Source: JBDSLU01 sp963844435 (lineage in GTDB: Bacteria; Acidobacteriota; Vicinamibacteria; Vicinamibacterales; Vicinamibacteraceae). From it: a DNA stretch of 64,000 bases. This document shows positions 17,513 to 25,268 of the stretch, in pieces. The stretch is taken from positions 1-64,000 of the forward strand of contig CAWJOG010000002.1 in the NCBI GenBank assembly GCA_963844435.1. The letters are read 5' to 3'. A model generated the notes under the pieces. The model was given only the letters and a program-made list of their open reading frames with translations, was not told where the DNA came from and did not search any database. The number at the start of each line of letters is the position of its first letter. Position 1 is the first letter of the stretch. The translations under genes and the position numbers were made by a program.

Positions 17513-17588
17513 TGGTGGACCTGACCGGGATCGAACCGGTGACCTCCTGAATGCCATTCAGGCGCGCTCCCAACTGCGCTACAGGCCC
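17513..17588 (-). tRNA. tRNA-Ala (anticodon GGC)
   Basis: The minus strand folds as a complete cloverleaf: acceptor GGGCCTG pairs with CAGGTCC and shows the G3-U70 wobble diagnostic of alanine tRNAs. The anticodon stem CCTGA/TCAGG holds the loop ATGGCAT with anticodon GGC. The T arm is ACCGG-TTCGATC-CCGGT, and CCA is encoded at 17515-17513. The gene points toward the recombinase, whose stop codon lies 5 bp beyond the CCA end, so the tRNA 3' end is the probable island attachment site. Confidence 0.97.
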
Positions 17589-17735
17589 ATCCGTGGGGAC
17601 CGAACGAACATGTGATTCTAGCGCAGCCGTCGTGCCCTCGTCAAAGCCCCGCGATCGACATGGTAAGATGTCGTGCTTTCGGTCTGCTCCGCCCGCCATC
17701 TCGTGCGTAGCGAGCCGCCGTTCGAGCGCACTGAG

Positions 17736-17915
17736 ATGGGTTCACGCCTCGCCTCCCACACGCTGCTCCCGGACGACGACGACTACGACGCCGACCCCGA
17801 CGACGACTTCGACGAAGACGAAGAAGACGACGAGGACGACGACGAGGACGACGAAGCAGAAGGCGGTTACCGCCTCGCGTCACTCCATCGTGGAGTGATC
17901 GTGACCGCCGTCTAG
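17736..17915 (+). CDS. Small highly acidic protein
   Basis: Fifty-nine residues from ATG 17736 (MGSRLASHTLLPDDDDYD), with an unbroken run of about 30 Asp/Glu residues in the middle and a short hydrophobic end (GVIVTAV). Such low-complexity tails occur in small acidic proteins near ribosomal or RNA-related genes, but no family is recognised. It precedes the cold-shock gene on the same strand. The low complexity means coding status is uncertain. Confidence 0.4.
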   Translation: MGSRLASHTLLPDDDDYDADPDDDFDEDEEDDEDDDEDDEAEGGYRLASLHRGVIVTAV

Positions 17916-18084
17916 ACTTGTGCTCCGGCGTGGCAGCCCGGAGCCAGCGTCCGCCGATCGCCGGCGGTCGCTGCGTCGGCTCCGTCCGTGGGTCCGACAT
18001 CGCGCCCGGTGTGGCTCAGCGACGTCCGTCGAGCCGCGCCGCATCCCGGGCAGAACCCGGGTGTTCCAGTCGGAGGGGTAGGCT

Positions 18085-18291
18085 ATGTTTAACGGGACGA
18101 TCGCGCGTCTCCTGATCGACAAGGGTTTCGGCTTCATCCGTGATGAAGGCGGGACCGAACATTTCTTCCACCGCAGCTCCGTCCGGGGCGCTGTGTTCGA
18201 GCTGCTCCGTGAGGGCCAGCGGGTCGAGTTCACCACCGAAGAATCGCCGAAGGGTCCCCGGGCCGGCGAAGTCCGACTCGTCGAGGGCTAG
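18085..18291 (+). CDS. Cold-shock-domain protein
   Basis: Sixty-eight residues from ATG 18085, with GGAGG about 10 bases upstream. The cold-shock fold is recognisable from the RNP1-like segment KGFGFIRDEG and RNP2-like HFFHRSSV, followed by the typical end GQRVEFTTEESPKGPRAGEV. The N-terminal MFNGTIARLL replaces the more common MxxGTVKWF. These proteins bind single-stranded RNA and DNA and act as RNA chaperones in the cytoplasm. It is a single-gene unit closed by the terminator at 18316-18356. Confidence 0.93.
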   Translation: MFNGTIARLLIDKGFGFIRDEGGTEHFFHRSSVRGAVFELLREGQRVEFTTEESPKGPRAGEVRLVEG

Positions 18292-18315
18292 CACGCTCTC
18301 GTCGTCGATCTCGAG

Positions 18316-18356
18316 CCCGGCCGTCGCCCTCTTACGAGGTCGGCGGCCGGGTTTTT
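18316..18356 (+). terminator. Rho-independent terminator of the cold-shock gene
   Basis: CCCGGCCGTCG and CGGCGGCCGGG form a GC-rich stem with one G-T pair, followed at once by a TTTTT run at 18352-18356, 25 bp after the stop codon. Confidence 0.85.
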
Positions 18357-18391
18357 CACGTACGGCGGCCCGTTCTTGCGGACGGTCGAAC

Positions 18392-19089
18392 TCAGCGCAG
18401 CAGCGCGTCGAGCACCGCGTCGGTGTCGGTGAGGTCGGCGAACAGCGCGTCCGGCTGGTGGCCGCGGAGCGCCTCGAGGTCGTAGTTGCCGGTCGCCACC
18501 GCGACCGCCTTGGCGCCGCCGGCGCGGGCGCAGCGGATGTCGTGCGGCGTGTCGCCGATGATCGACCACCGCGTCGGGCTCGATGACGTCGCCCGTGCTC
18601 GGTCTCGTGCCGCGCGTGCGCCATCGGCGATGAGGTCGTCGCGCTCGATGGCGTCGTCGGCGAACGCCCCCCACGAGAAGTACTTCCACACGTCGAAGGC
18701 GGCCAGCTTGATCTCGGCGGAGGCGCGGAAGTTGCCGGTGAGCAGCGCCAGCCGGACGTCGTCGCGGCCGGCGAGGGCGTCGAGCAGCGGCCGGACACCG
18801 GGCAGCAGGCCGCGGCGTCCGTTGCCCGGCTGCTGGATCTCCTCGCGCAGCGCGACGCAATACGCCTCGCGGAACTCGATCGAGCCCGTCCTGATCGACG
18901 TCGACGGTCGCGGCCGGCGTGGGTCAGCGCGTCCCGCATGATGATGCGGTCGGTGCGGCCGGCCAGGTCGACCTTCTGCAGCGCGTCCTCGAGTCCATGG
19001 GTTTCGGCAAAGGCGCGCGTCATCGCGCGCGAGCCGGCGCCGCCGGTGAGGACCAGCGTCCCGTCGATATCGAACAGCAGCAGTCGCAC
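18392..19089 (-). CDS. HAD-family phosphatase (phosphoglycolate-phosphatase-like), frameshifted
   Basis: The likely start is GTG 19089, because AGGAG lies 5 bases upstream. The first HAD motif is LLLFDIDGTLVLTGG, at the extreme N terminus. The cap has AFAETHGLEDALQKVDLAG. Breaks near 18905 and 18570-18600 interrupt it. The second motif is LALLTGNFRASAEIKL and the fourth is IIGDTPHDIRCARAGGAK. The enzyme would hydrolyse a small phosphomonoester; substrate not determinable. It is the last gene of an operon with Fur-ferritin, PHP and ABC-like genes. Confidence 0.85.
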
Positions 19090-19104
19090 AAAGTCTCCTG
19101 ACAA

Positions 19105-19806
19105 CTAGGAAAGGAAGCGGCGCCAGCCACGCGTCGACGTGAGCGCGCCGGTGCCGCCATTGAGCTTGTAGGCACGCGTCGCCACGACGTCGGCGAAAGC
19201 GGCGTCCTCGGTGACGGCGACGACCGTCAGCCGGCGCGCCTCGGCGACGCGCTTCACGGTCTCGGCGAACGGCCGGACGTCGGCCGGGTCGAGCGTGAGC
19301 GTCGGATGCTCCAGCAGCACGACGCGCGGCCCGAGCGCGAGCGCCTTGGCGAGGTGGGCGCGGAGCCGGACGATCGGCGGCGCGTCGCCGATGGGCCGAT
19401 CGAGCCGCTCGGCGGGCAGGTCGACTTCGGCCGCGAGCGCATCGACTTTGGCGCGCAGCTCGGCCGGCATCGGGTCGATCTCGAGCGACAGCGGCAAGGC
19501 CAGGTTCTGCGCCAGCGACGACGATTCCAGCAGCACCGCACGCTGCGTCAGGATGCCGAACGCGTCGAGCCACGAGAGCCAGTCGTCGCCCTCGGTGATG
19601 TCGGCGGTGGAGCGGCCGAGCACCCGCACGACCCCGGCATCCGGCAGCAGCGCCCCGTTCACGAGGTCCACGAACACTTCGGCGGCGGGGCGATCGAGCC
19701 CGGCGATGGCGACGCGCTCGCCCTCCTCGACGACGAGGTCGGCGATGCGGAGCGGACGCAGCCCGCGGTAGTCCTTGACGACGCCGGCGAGCTCGAGCGC
19801 GCGCAT
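19105..19806 (-). CDS. Degenerate ABC-type ATPase-like protein lacking a P-loop
   Basis: A 233-residue protein with the layout of an ABC ATPase: an N-terminal strand region (LELAGVVKDYRGLRPL), a helical part, a Walker-B-like stretch VVLLEHPTLTLDPADV, and a switch-like TVVAVTEDAAFADVV. However, the Walker A position reads VAIAGLDRPAAEVFVD, with no GxxGxGKS/T, and the signature region (IGDAPPIVRLRAHLAKALAL) lacks LSGGQ. It is thus unlikely to bind ATP normally. Related proteins assist Mla-type lipid transporters, but no permease gene is adjacent. It overlaps the PHP gene by ATGA and precedes the HAD gene by 15 bp. Confidence 0.65.
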   Translation of the reverse strand: MRALELAGVVKDYRGLRPLRIADLVVEEGERVAIAGLDRPAAEVFVDLVNGALLPDAGVVRVLGRSTADITEGDDWLSWLDAFGILTQRAVLLESSSLAQNLALPLSLEIDPMPAELRAKVDALAAEVDLPAERLDRPIGDAPPIVRLRAHLAKALALGPRVVLLEHPTLTLDPADVRPFAETVKRVAEARRLTVVAVTEDAAFADVVATRAYKLNGGTGALTSTRGWRRFLS

Positions 19807-20648
19807 CAGCGGCGCTCGACGACCGGCTGGCCCAGGCGCGCGGTGAGCCGGGCGAACGCCTCCGGCGGCGCCCCCACCTCGCCGACCCGGTAGACCCGGC
19901 CGGTGTCGTCGCCGTGGAAGTCGGAGCCGCCCGTCGTCAAGAGCCCGTAGCGCTCGGCGATGGCGGCGTAGCGCGCCACCGCCTCGTCGTCATGGTGGCT
20001 GTGCCACACCTCGATCGCCGGCAGGCCGGCGGCGACCCAGCGCTCGATGGCGTCGTCGCGCTTCGTCTGTCCGGGATGCGCCAGCGACGCGATGCCGCCG
20101 GCCCGCGCGATCATCGCCACGACCTCGGGCACCGGCGCGCCGGTCCGCGGCACGAAGGCCGGCTGCCCCGGCGTCAGGTAGCGATCGAAGGCCTCGGCAA
20201 TCGAGGCGACGTGGCCGGCGGCGACCAGCGCGCGCGCCACCACCGGGCGTCCGATGGCGCGGCCGGCGTCATCGCCGGAGGCGCGGCCGTCCTGGACCAG
20301 CGTCACCGGCACGCCGAGCGCGGCCAGCCGCTCCTCGATGGCGGCGATGCGGGCGCGGCGATGGCTGCGCTGCTCGGCCAGGAACGCGGCGAGCGGCGCC
20401 GACGCGGGATCGATGCCGTAGCCGAGGACGTGGACGTCCTTGCCGTCCTCGATGGCGGTGATCTCGATGCCGGTCAGGAAGCCCAGGCCGGCCGCGCGGG
20501 CGCCCTCGGCCGCGGCGGCGAGCCCGGCGGTCGTGTCGTGATCGCAGAGGCTGAACGTGGTGACGCCGTCGCGCGCCAGCCGGGAGGCGAGCGCCTCCGG
20601 CGCCAGCGTCCCGTCGGACGCCGTGGAGTGGACGTGGAGGTCGATCAC
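19806..20648 (-). CDS. PHP-domain phosphoesterase (RNase AM / YciV-like)
   Basis: Two hundred and eighty residues from GTG 20648, overlapping the stop of the preceding gene by GTGA. The PHP metal-binding motifs are in order: IDLHVHSTASDG (HxH), SLCDHDTT, LTGIEITA, LAHPGQT, and TGGSDFHGDD near the end. This arrangement matches bacterial PHP proteins of the YciV/TrpH group, which hydrolyse 3',5'-bisphosphate nucleotides or trim RNA 5' ends. All metal ligands are present. It lies between the Fur-ferritin and ABC-like genes. Confidence 0.9.
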   Translation of the reverse strand: MIDLHVHSTASDGTLAPEALASRLARDGVTTFSLCDHDTTAGLAAAAEGARAAGLGFLTGIEITAIEDGKDVHVLGYGIDPASAPLAAFLAEQRSHRRARIAAIEERLAALGVPVTLVQDGRASGDDAGRAIGRPVVARALVAAGHVASIAEAFDRYLTPGQPAFVPRTGAPVPEVVAMIARAGGIASLAHPGQTKRDDAIERWVAAGLPAIEVWHSHHDDEAVARYAAIAERYGLLTTGGSDFHGDDTGRVYRVGEVGAPPEAFARLTARLGQPVVERR

Positions 20649-21646
20649 GCGCGGGTCGAGCCGGGCTTCGCGGCCGGGCCGCGGGGAGCGGCGCCGCGCG
20701 CCGGGGTGGACCGCGGCTTCGGCTCGCGCCGGACCAGATCGCGGTACTCGCGGATCAGCAGCTCGAGGTGCTCGCGCTCCTCCTCGGCGAACTCGAGGAA
20801 GATCCGCTTGCCCTCCGAGTCCTCGAAGCGCTCGCCATACTTCTTGAAGAACCGGTGCGAGCCGCGCTCGCAGCGGATGCCGAGCATCAGCGCCTCGCGA
20901 TCGCTGGTGACGCGCGACAGCGCGTCCGCGCCTTCCGAGAACAGCCCGTTGGCGGCGCCCTTGAAGAACAGGAACGTCGGCCGCGCCTCGAGCTCCGGAT
21001 CGAGCGCCAGCAGCTCGCCGTAGCGGGCCTCCAGCCGGCCGAGGTGATCGACCTCCGACTCGGACAGCTTGAGGAAGATCGACCGGGCCCGCGCGTCGCG
21101 CGTGATCCGGGCGGCGCGGGTGTAGAAGTCGCGGCCGCTGCGCTCGGTGGCGATGGCGATGCGCAGGGCGTCGCGGGCGAACAGCAGCTCCGGCTGGCCC
21201 TCGGCCGCGGTCGCCGGGCGCCCGGTCCGGCAGGCCTCGCAGGTGCCGTAGATCTGGACCACGCTCTGGCGCGGGCTGAAGCCGCGCGCCGAGGCCACTT
21301 CCTCGATCAGCGCCTCGATGTCCGAGCTGAGGAATTCGGAGGAGCTGTTGCAGCTCTTGCAGATCAGGTGGAAGTGGCGCGGGTGGCGATAGGAGTGCTC
21401 GAAGCGGTAGCGGCCCTCGCCGAAGTCGACCTTGCGGGCGATGCCCGCCTCGACCATCCACTGCAGCGTGCGGTAGACGGTGGCGCGGCTGATGCGCGCG
21501 TCCTCGCGGCGGATGATCTCGACGAGATCGTCCGCGCTGATGTGCCCGTCCTGCCGCAGGAAGACGTCGACGATGAAGTCGCGCTTGCTGGAGCGCTTGC
21601 TCCCGGCAGGCCGGAGGCTGTCGACGTAGGCCGAAGTGGACTGCAT
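20645..21646 (-). CDS. Fur-family regulator fused to ferritin-like di-iron domain
   Basis: About 333 residues from ATG 21646 (MQSTSAYVDSLRP); a longer start at GTG 21682 is possible. Residues 15-140 form a Fur-type metalloregulator: winged helix with RISRATVYRTLQWMVEAGI, then HFHLICKSCNSSSEF with His/Cys metal ligands, and GTCEACRTG. Residues 160-310 form a rubrerythrin/ferritin-like four-helix domain with two E...ExxH repeats (TERSG then SEVDHL; CERGSH then EEREHL). The fusion joins iron or peroxide sensing to a di-iron site on one chain. It is the promoter-proximal gene of a four-gene operon and lies beside erpA, which supports a role in iron or oxidative homeostasis. Confidence 0.88.
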   Translation of the reverse strand: MQSTSAYVDSLRPAGSKRSSKRDFIVDVFLRQDGHISADDLVEIIRREDARISRATVYRTLQWMVEAGIARKVDFGEGRYRFEHSYRHPRHFHLICKSCNSSSEFLSSDIEALIEEVASARGFSPRQSVVQIYGTCEACRTGRPATAAEGQPELLFARDALRIAIATERSGRDFYTRAARITRDARARSIFLKLSESEVDHLGRLEARYGELLALDPELEARPTFLFFKGAANGLFSEGADALSRVTSDREALMLGIRCERGSHRFFKKYGERFEDSEGKRIFLEFAEEEREHLELLIREYRDLVRREPKPRSTPARGAAPRGPAAKPGSTRA

Positions 21647-21703
21647 GGACGAAGGCCCCGCCGTGCCGGAGCTGCCGCGCACGGAAACGGACCGGAACCG
21701 GGT

Positions 21704-22033
21704 CTAGGCGCTGAACGACGAACCGCAGCCGCAGGTGGACTTGGCGTTCGGGTTGCGGATGGTGAAGCCGCCGCCGGCCAGGCTGTCCACGAAATCGACT
21801 TCGGCGCCCTTCAGGTAGCGCACGCTGATCGGGTCGACGAAGAGCCGCACCCCGTTCGACTCGATCGTCTGGTCGGCGTCGGTCTTGGCTTCGCCTTCCT
21901 CGATCATCAGGCCGTACTGGAAGCCCGAGCAGCCGCCGCCTTGGACGAACACGCGGAGGCCGGCGTCGAGCTTGTTCTCCTCGGTGAGGAGCTCGGTGAT
22001 CTTCTCGGCGGCCGTTGGAGTCACGCTGATCAT
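21704..22033 (-). CDS. erpA: Iron-sulfur cluster insertion protein ErpA
   Basis: An A-type carrier of 109 residues (HesB/IscA family, PF01521). It delivers Fe-S clusters to apo-proteins in the cytoplasm. The three conserved cysteines are in VFVQGGGCSGFQYGL and at the C terminus in STCGCGSSF. Length and the GGxFTIxNPNAKSTCGCGSSF-type ending are exactly those of ErpA/IscA. It is upstream of the Fur-ferritin gene on the same strand with a 57-bp gap, so the two may share transcription. Confidence 0.95.
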   Translation of the reverse strand: MISVTPTAAEKITELLTEENKLDAGLRVFVQGGGCSGFQYGLMIEEGEAKTDADQTIESNGVRLFVDPISVRYLKGAEVDFVDSLAGGGFTIRNPNAKSTCGCGSSFSA

Positions 22034-22169
22034 GTAACAAGTATACCCGGCGTTGGCCGGCGCCGGGCGGCCGGGACGGCCACCCCGGCGGGGGCCGGCT
22101 GGAGTCCCCTGGCGGCCGCCGACGAGCTACGGTATCTTGCTGCAAGCGCTTCAGTTATAGTCACTCCCC

Positions 22170-23042
22170 ATGACCGAGCCCCGGCAGCGTATCAAGCACA
22201 TTCCGGTCGTCGTCGCCGACGTCGTCCAGGAGACCGCCGACACGGTGACGCTCATGCTCGACGCGGGCGACGACCCGCGCGACTACAAGGCCGGGCAGTA
22301 CGTCAGCATCGACCCGCACCAGTTCGCCGCGATCAAGGGCTACGCGGCCTTCCTCGAGGACAACAAGGGCCGCAAGGAGCCGCCCCGCGCCTACTCGATG
22401 GTGTCCACGCCGGATGAGCGCTATCTGGCCATCACGGTCAAGGAGGAGCTCTACGACAAGACGGCGATGAAGTATCCGCCGCTGCTGTCGCCCTTCCTCG
22501 TGCACCACCCGCTCAAGGGCGCGCGCATGGAAGTGACCGGCTACGCCGGCGGCTACTACCTGCCCGACGACATCGCCAACCGCACCGACCACGTCGTGCA
22601 CCTGTGCGCCGGCTCCGGCAGCGTGCCCAACGTCTCGATGATCAAGTGGGGCCTGGCCAACGTGCCGAGCCTGCGCCAGACCTTCATCTACTCGAACAAG
22701 ACCTGGAACGACGTCATCTACCGCGACGAGCTGACGCGGATGGAAGCGGCGCACCCGGAGCGCCTGCGCGTCATTCACGCGCTGACCCGCGAGCCGGAAT
22801 CGTTCCCCTACACCGATTCGGTACGGCGCGGCCGCGTCTCCCCCGACCTGATCCGCGAGTGCGCCGGCGACGTCGCCACCTGCCTGTTCTTCGCCTGCGG
22901 CCCGGCCGTCACCGTGTGGGAGAAGCGCGCCGCGAAGGCCGAGAACCGCGAGCCGGCGCCCCGCTTCATGGAGTCGATCCACGCCGCGATGCACACGCTC
23001 GCGGTGCCGAAGGAGCACTTCCGCGAAGAGGCGTTCGGGTGA
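22170..23042 (+). CDS. FAD-dependent ferredoxin/flavodoxin-NADP reductase-like oxidoreductase
   Basis: A 290-residue FNR-superfamily enzyme. The FAD domain has YKAGQYVSIDPH and the isoalloxazine motif PPRAYSMVSTP. The NAD(P) domain begins HLCAGSGSVPNVSMIKW and has FIYSNKTWNDVIYRDEL and LFFACGPAVTVWEKR. The insert between the strands and the C-terminal extension FMESIHAAMHTLAVP resemble reductase components that feed oxygenases (BoxA-like C-terminal half), but no oxygenase is nearby. A TATAGT at 22156-22161 just 8 bases before the ATG hints at leaderless transcription. The methionine aminopeptidase gene overlaps its stop. Confidence 0.85.
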   Translation: MTEPRQRIKHIPVVVADVVQETADTVTLMLDAGDDPRDYKAGQYVSIDPHQFAAIKGYAAFLEDNKGRKEPPRAYSMVSTPDERYLAITVKEELYDKTAMKYPPLLSPFLVHHPLKGARMEVTGYAGGYYLPDDIANRTDHVVHLCAGSGSVPNVSMIKWGLANVPSLRQTFIYSNKTWNDVIYRDELTRMEAAHPERLRVIHALTREPESFPYTDSVRRGRVSPDLIRECAGDVATCLFFACGPAVTVWEKRAAKAENREPAPRFMESIHAAMHTLAVPKEHFREEAFG

Positions 23043-23779
23043 CGATCCGCAACGACGCCGAGCGCGAGGGCATGGCGGCGGTCGGCCGCCTGGTCGGCGA
23101 GGCGCTGCGGCGGATGGCCGCGGCGGTCGAACCGGGCGTGACCACGGCGGCCCTCGACGAGGTCGGCGCCGCCTTCCTGCGCGGACAGGGCGCCGAATCG
23201 GCGCCACAGGCGATCTACAGCTTCCCCGGCTTCTGCTGCATCAGCGTCAACGACGAGGTCGTGCACGGCGTCCCCGGTCCGCGGCGCCTTGCGGCCGGCG
23301 ATCTCGTGAAGCTCGACGTGACGGCGCGGCTCGACGGCTACATCGCCGACGCCGCGGTCACGGTACCGGTCGGCGAGGTGTCGGCCGAACATCAGGCGCT
23401 GTGCGATGCCGCACACGCGGCGTTCGTGAAGGCCCTCCCCCACGTCCGTCCGGGTCACCGCGTGTCGGACGTCGGCCGCGTGATCGACGAGGAGGTGCGC
23501 GGGCGCGGCTTCGCGGTCGTCCGCGAGGTCGCCGGGCACGGCGTCGGCCGCACGATCCACGAGCCGCCGGACGTCCTCAACTACTTCAACCCGCACCAGC
23601 GCGATCGCTTCGAGGACGGCCAGGTCGTGGCGATCGAGCCGATCATCACGATGTCCCAGACGCGGCTCGTCGAGGATCCGGACGGCTGGACGCTGCGGAC
23701 GAAGAACGGCGTCTTCGCCGCGCACTACGAGCACACCGTCCTCGTCACCGCCGCCGGCGCCGAACTGCTGACGCGGTAG
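23039..23779 (+). CDS. map: Type I methionine aminopeptidase
   Basis: Starts at GTG 23039, overlapping the preceding stop by GTGA; 246 residues. It removes initiator methionine from nascent proteins. The five metal ligands fall in the expected contexts: LVKLDVTARLDGYIADAA (two aspartates), VAGHGVGRTIHE (histidine), VAIEPIITM (glutamate) and HYEHTVLVT (glutamate). The substrate histidine is in EVVHGVPG. No N-terminal zinc-binding extension is present. The coupling to a flavin reductase is unusual and probably incidental. Confidence 0.95.
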   Translation: MTIRNDAEREGMAAVGRLVGEALRRMAAAVEPGVTTAALDEVGAAFLRGQGAESAPQAIYSFPGFCCISVNDEVVHGVPGPRRLAAGDLVKLDVTARLDGYIADAAVTVPVGEVSAEHQALCDAAHAAFVKALPHVRPGHRVSDVGRVIDEEVRGRGFAVVREVAGHGVGRTIHEPPDVLNYFNPHQRDRFEDGQVVAIEPIITMSQTRLVEDPDGWTLRTKNGVFAAHYEHTVLVTAAGAELLTR

Positions 23780-23785
23780 CCCCCG

Positions 23786-25267
23786 CTACTCGTTGGCGAC
23801 GGCGCGGCCGACGCGAACGACGATGGCCGGGATCGCGTCGATGTCCGCCGCCGTCGTCTGGAAGTTCACGATGCACGCGCGCAGCGCGTAGCGGCCCCCG
23901 ACGACGGCGTTCGAGACGAACAGCTCGCCGCCCCGCTGCAGCCGATCGAGCAGCTCGCGGTTGATCGCGTCGACGCGCGCGTCGACCGCCGGGTCGCCGA
24001 TCCCCGCCGCAAGCTCGGCCGGCACGTAGCGGAACGTCGTGATGCTGAGCGACTGCATGAGCAGCTCGAGCTCCGGCGTGCGCCGCACGGCATCGGCCAG
24101 CGCCCGCGCCAGGCGCATGTCGTCGCCGATCATCGTGCGATAGCCGCTGGCGCCGACCTGGCGCAGCGCCAGCCACACCTTCAGCGCCCGAAACCCGCGC
24201 GAGTTCTGCGGCCCGTAGTCGACGTAGTTCGTGACCCGCTCGTCGAAGTGGTAATACGGCGGATGGTAGGCGAACGCGGCGCGGAGGTGCTCGGCGTCGC
24301 GGACCAGCGCGCAGCCGGCCTCGAGCGGCGCGTAGAGCCACTTGTGCGGATCGACGGCGATCGAGTCGGCGAGGCCGATGCCGGCGAGATCGGCCGGTGC
24401 GTCCTCGGCAGCAGCGGCGAGCCCGCCGTAGGCGCCGTCGACGTGGAACCAGACGCCGTGCTCGCGGCAGACGGCCGCAATCGCCGGCAGCGGATCGACC
24501 GCGCCGGTGCTGACCGTGCCGGCGGTGCCAACGACCAGGAGCGGGCGATCGCCGGCGGCGACGTCGGCCTCGATGGCGCGGCGCAGCGCGTCGACGTCCA
24601 TCCGCTGATCGGCGTCCGTTGGAATCCAGCGGATCGACGCCGTGCCGAGGCCGGAGAGATCGGCGGCCTTCTGGATCCAGGTGTGCGTCTCGGCGGATCC
24701 GTAGACGCGCAGACGAGGCGCCGCGGCCCCTCCGGTCCCTTCCTGACGGACGTCCCAGCCGGCCCGCGCCGCGCGCGCCGCCCAGAAGCACACCAGGTTG
24801 GCCATGTTGCCGCCGCTGACCATCAGCCCGCCGCACGCCGTCGGGAAGCCGATCAGCTGCGCGATCCAGCGGATGGTCTGCGCTTCGACCTCGGTCGCCG
24901 CCGGCGACAGGACGCGGGCGCCGACGTTGGCGTTCAGCGCCGCCGCGAGCAGCTCGCCGAGGATGCCGATCGGCGCCGGCGAGGCGGTGATGTAGCCGAA
25001 GAACCGCGGATGCGCGTTGAAGAGCGAGTGGCCGAACAGGCGTTCCGCGGTCTCGGCCAGCAGCGGTCCGGGCGACAGGCCCTGCTCGGGCAGCGGGCCG
25101 TCGAGATCGAGCGCGGCGCGCACCGCCGACGCGGGCTCGTCGCGCGTCACCGGTCCAGCGGGCACCGCCGCCAGCAGGCCGGCGAGCTGATCGACCAGCG
25201 CGTGGCCGAGCGTCCGGAACGACTCGGCGTCGAGGGCGAGCGGGGCCTGGCGCGGCGGCGCGGCCAT
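23786..25267 (-). CDS. Group II pyridoxal-phosphate decarboxylase (aromatic amino acid decarboxylase family)
   Basis: A 493-residue PLP enzyme of the glutamate/aromatic-L-amino-acid decarboxylase fold. The N-terminal part has FNAHPRFFGYITASPAPIG, the cofactor-binding region has GLMVSGGNMANLVCFWAAR and GSAETHTWIQKA, and WFHVDGAYGGLA carries the PLP aspartate. The Schiff-base lysine is in SIAVDPHKWLYAP. It decarboxylates an amino acid; substrate cannot be fixed from sequence. It begins one base after the fumarase stop on the same strand, so the two are likely co-transcribed. Confidence 0.92.
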   Translation of the reverse strand: MAAPPRQAPLALDAESFRTLGHALVDQLAGLLAAVPAGPVTRDEPASAVRAALDLDGPLPEQGLSPGPLLAETAERLFGHSLFNAHPRFFGYITASPAPIGILGELLAAALNANVGARVLSPAATEVEAQTIRWIAQLIGFPTACGGLMVSGGNMANLVCFWAARAARAGWDVRQEGTGGAAAPRLRVYGSAETHTWIQKAADLSGLGTASIRWIPTDADQRMDVDALRRAIEADVAAGDRPLLVVGTAGTVSTGAVDPLPAIAAVCREHGVWFHVDGAYGGLAAAAEDAPADLAGIGLADSIAVDPHKWLYAPLEAGCALVRDAEHLRAAFAYHPPYYHFDERVTNYVDYGPQNSRGFRALKVWLALRQVGASGYRTMIGDDMRLARALADAVRRTPELELLMQSLSITTFRYVPAELAAGIGDPAVDARVDAINRELLDRLQRGGELFVSNAVVGGRYALRACIVNFQTTAADIDAIPAIVVRVGRAVANE

Positions 25268-25268
25268 G

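Noticed and set aside
17736..17915. Acidic-repeat protein as a DNA mimic (anti-restriction) protein of the island
   Set aside because: It lies outside the island beyond the tRNA and its acidic run is a simple GAC/GAA repeat, so low-complexity expansion is the simpler explanation.
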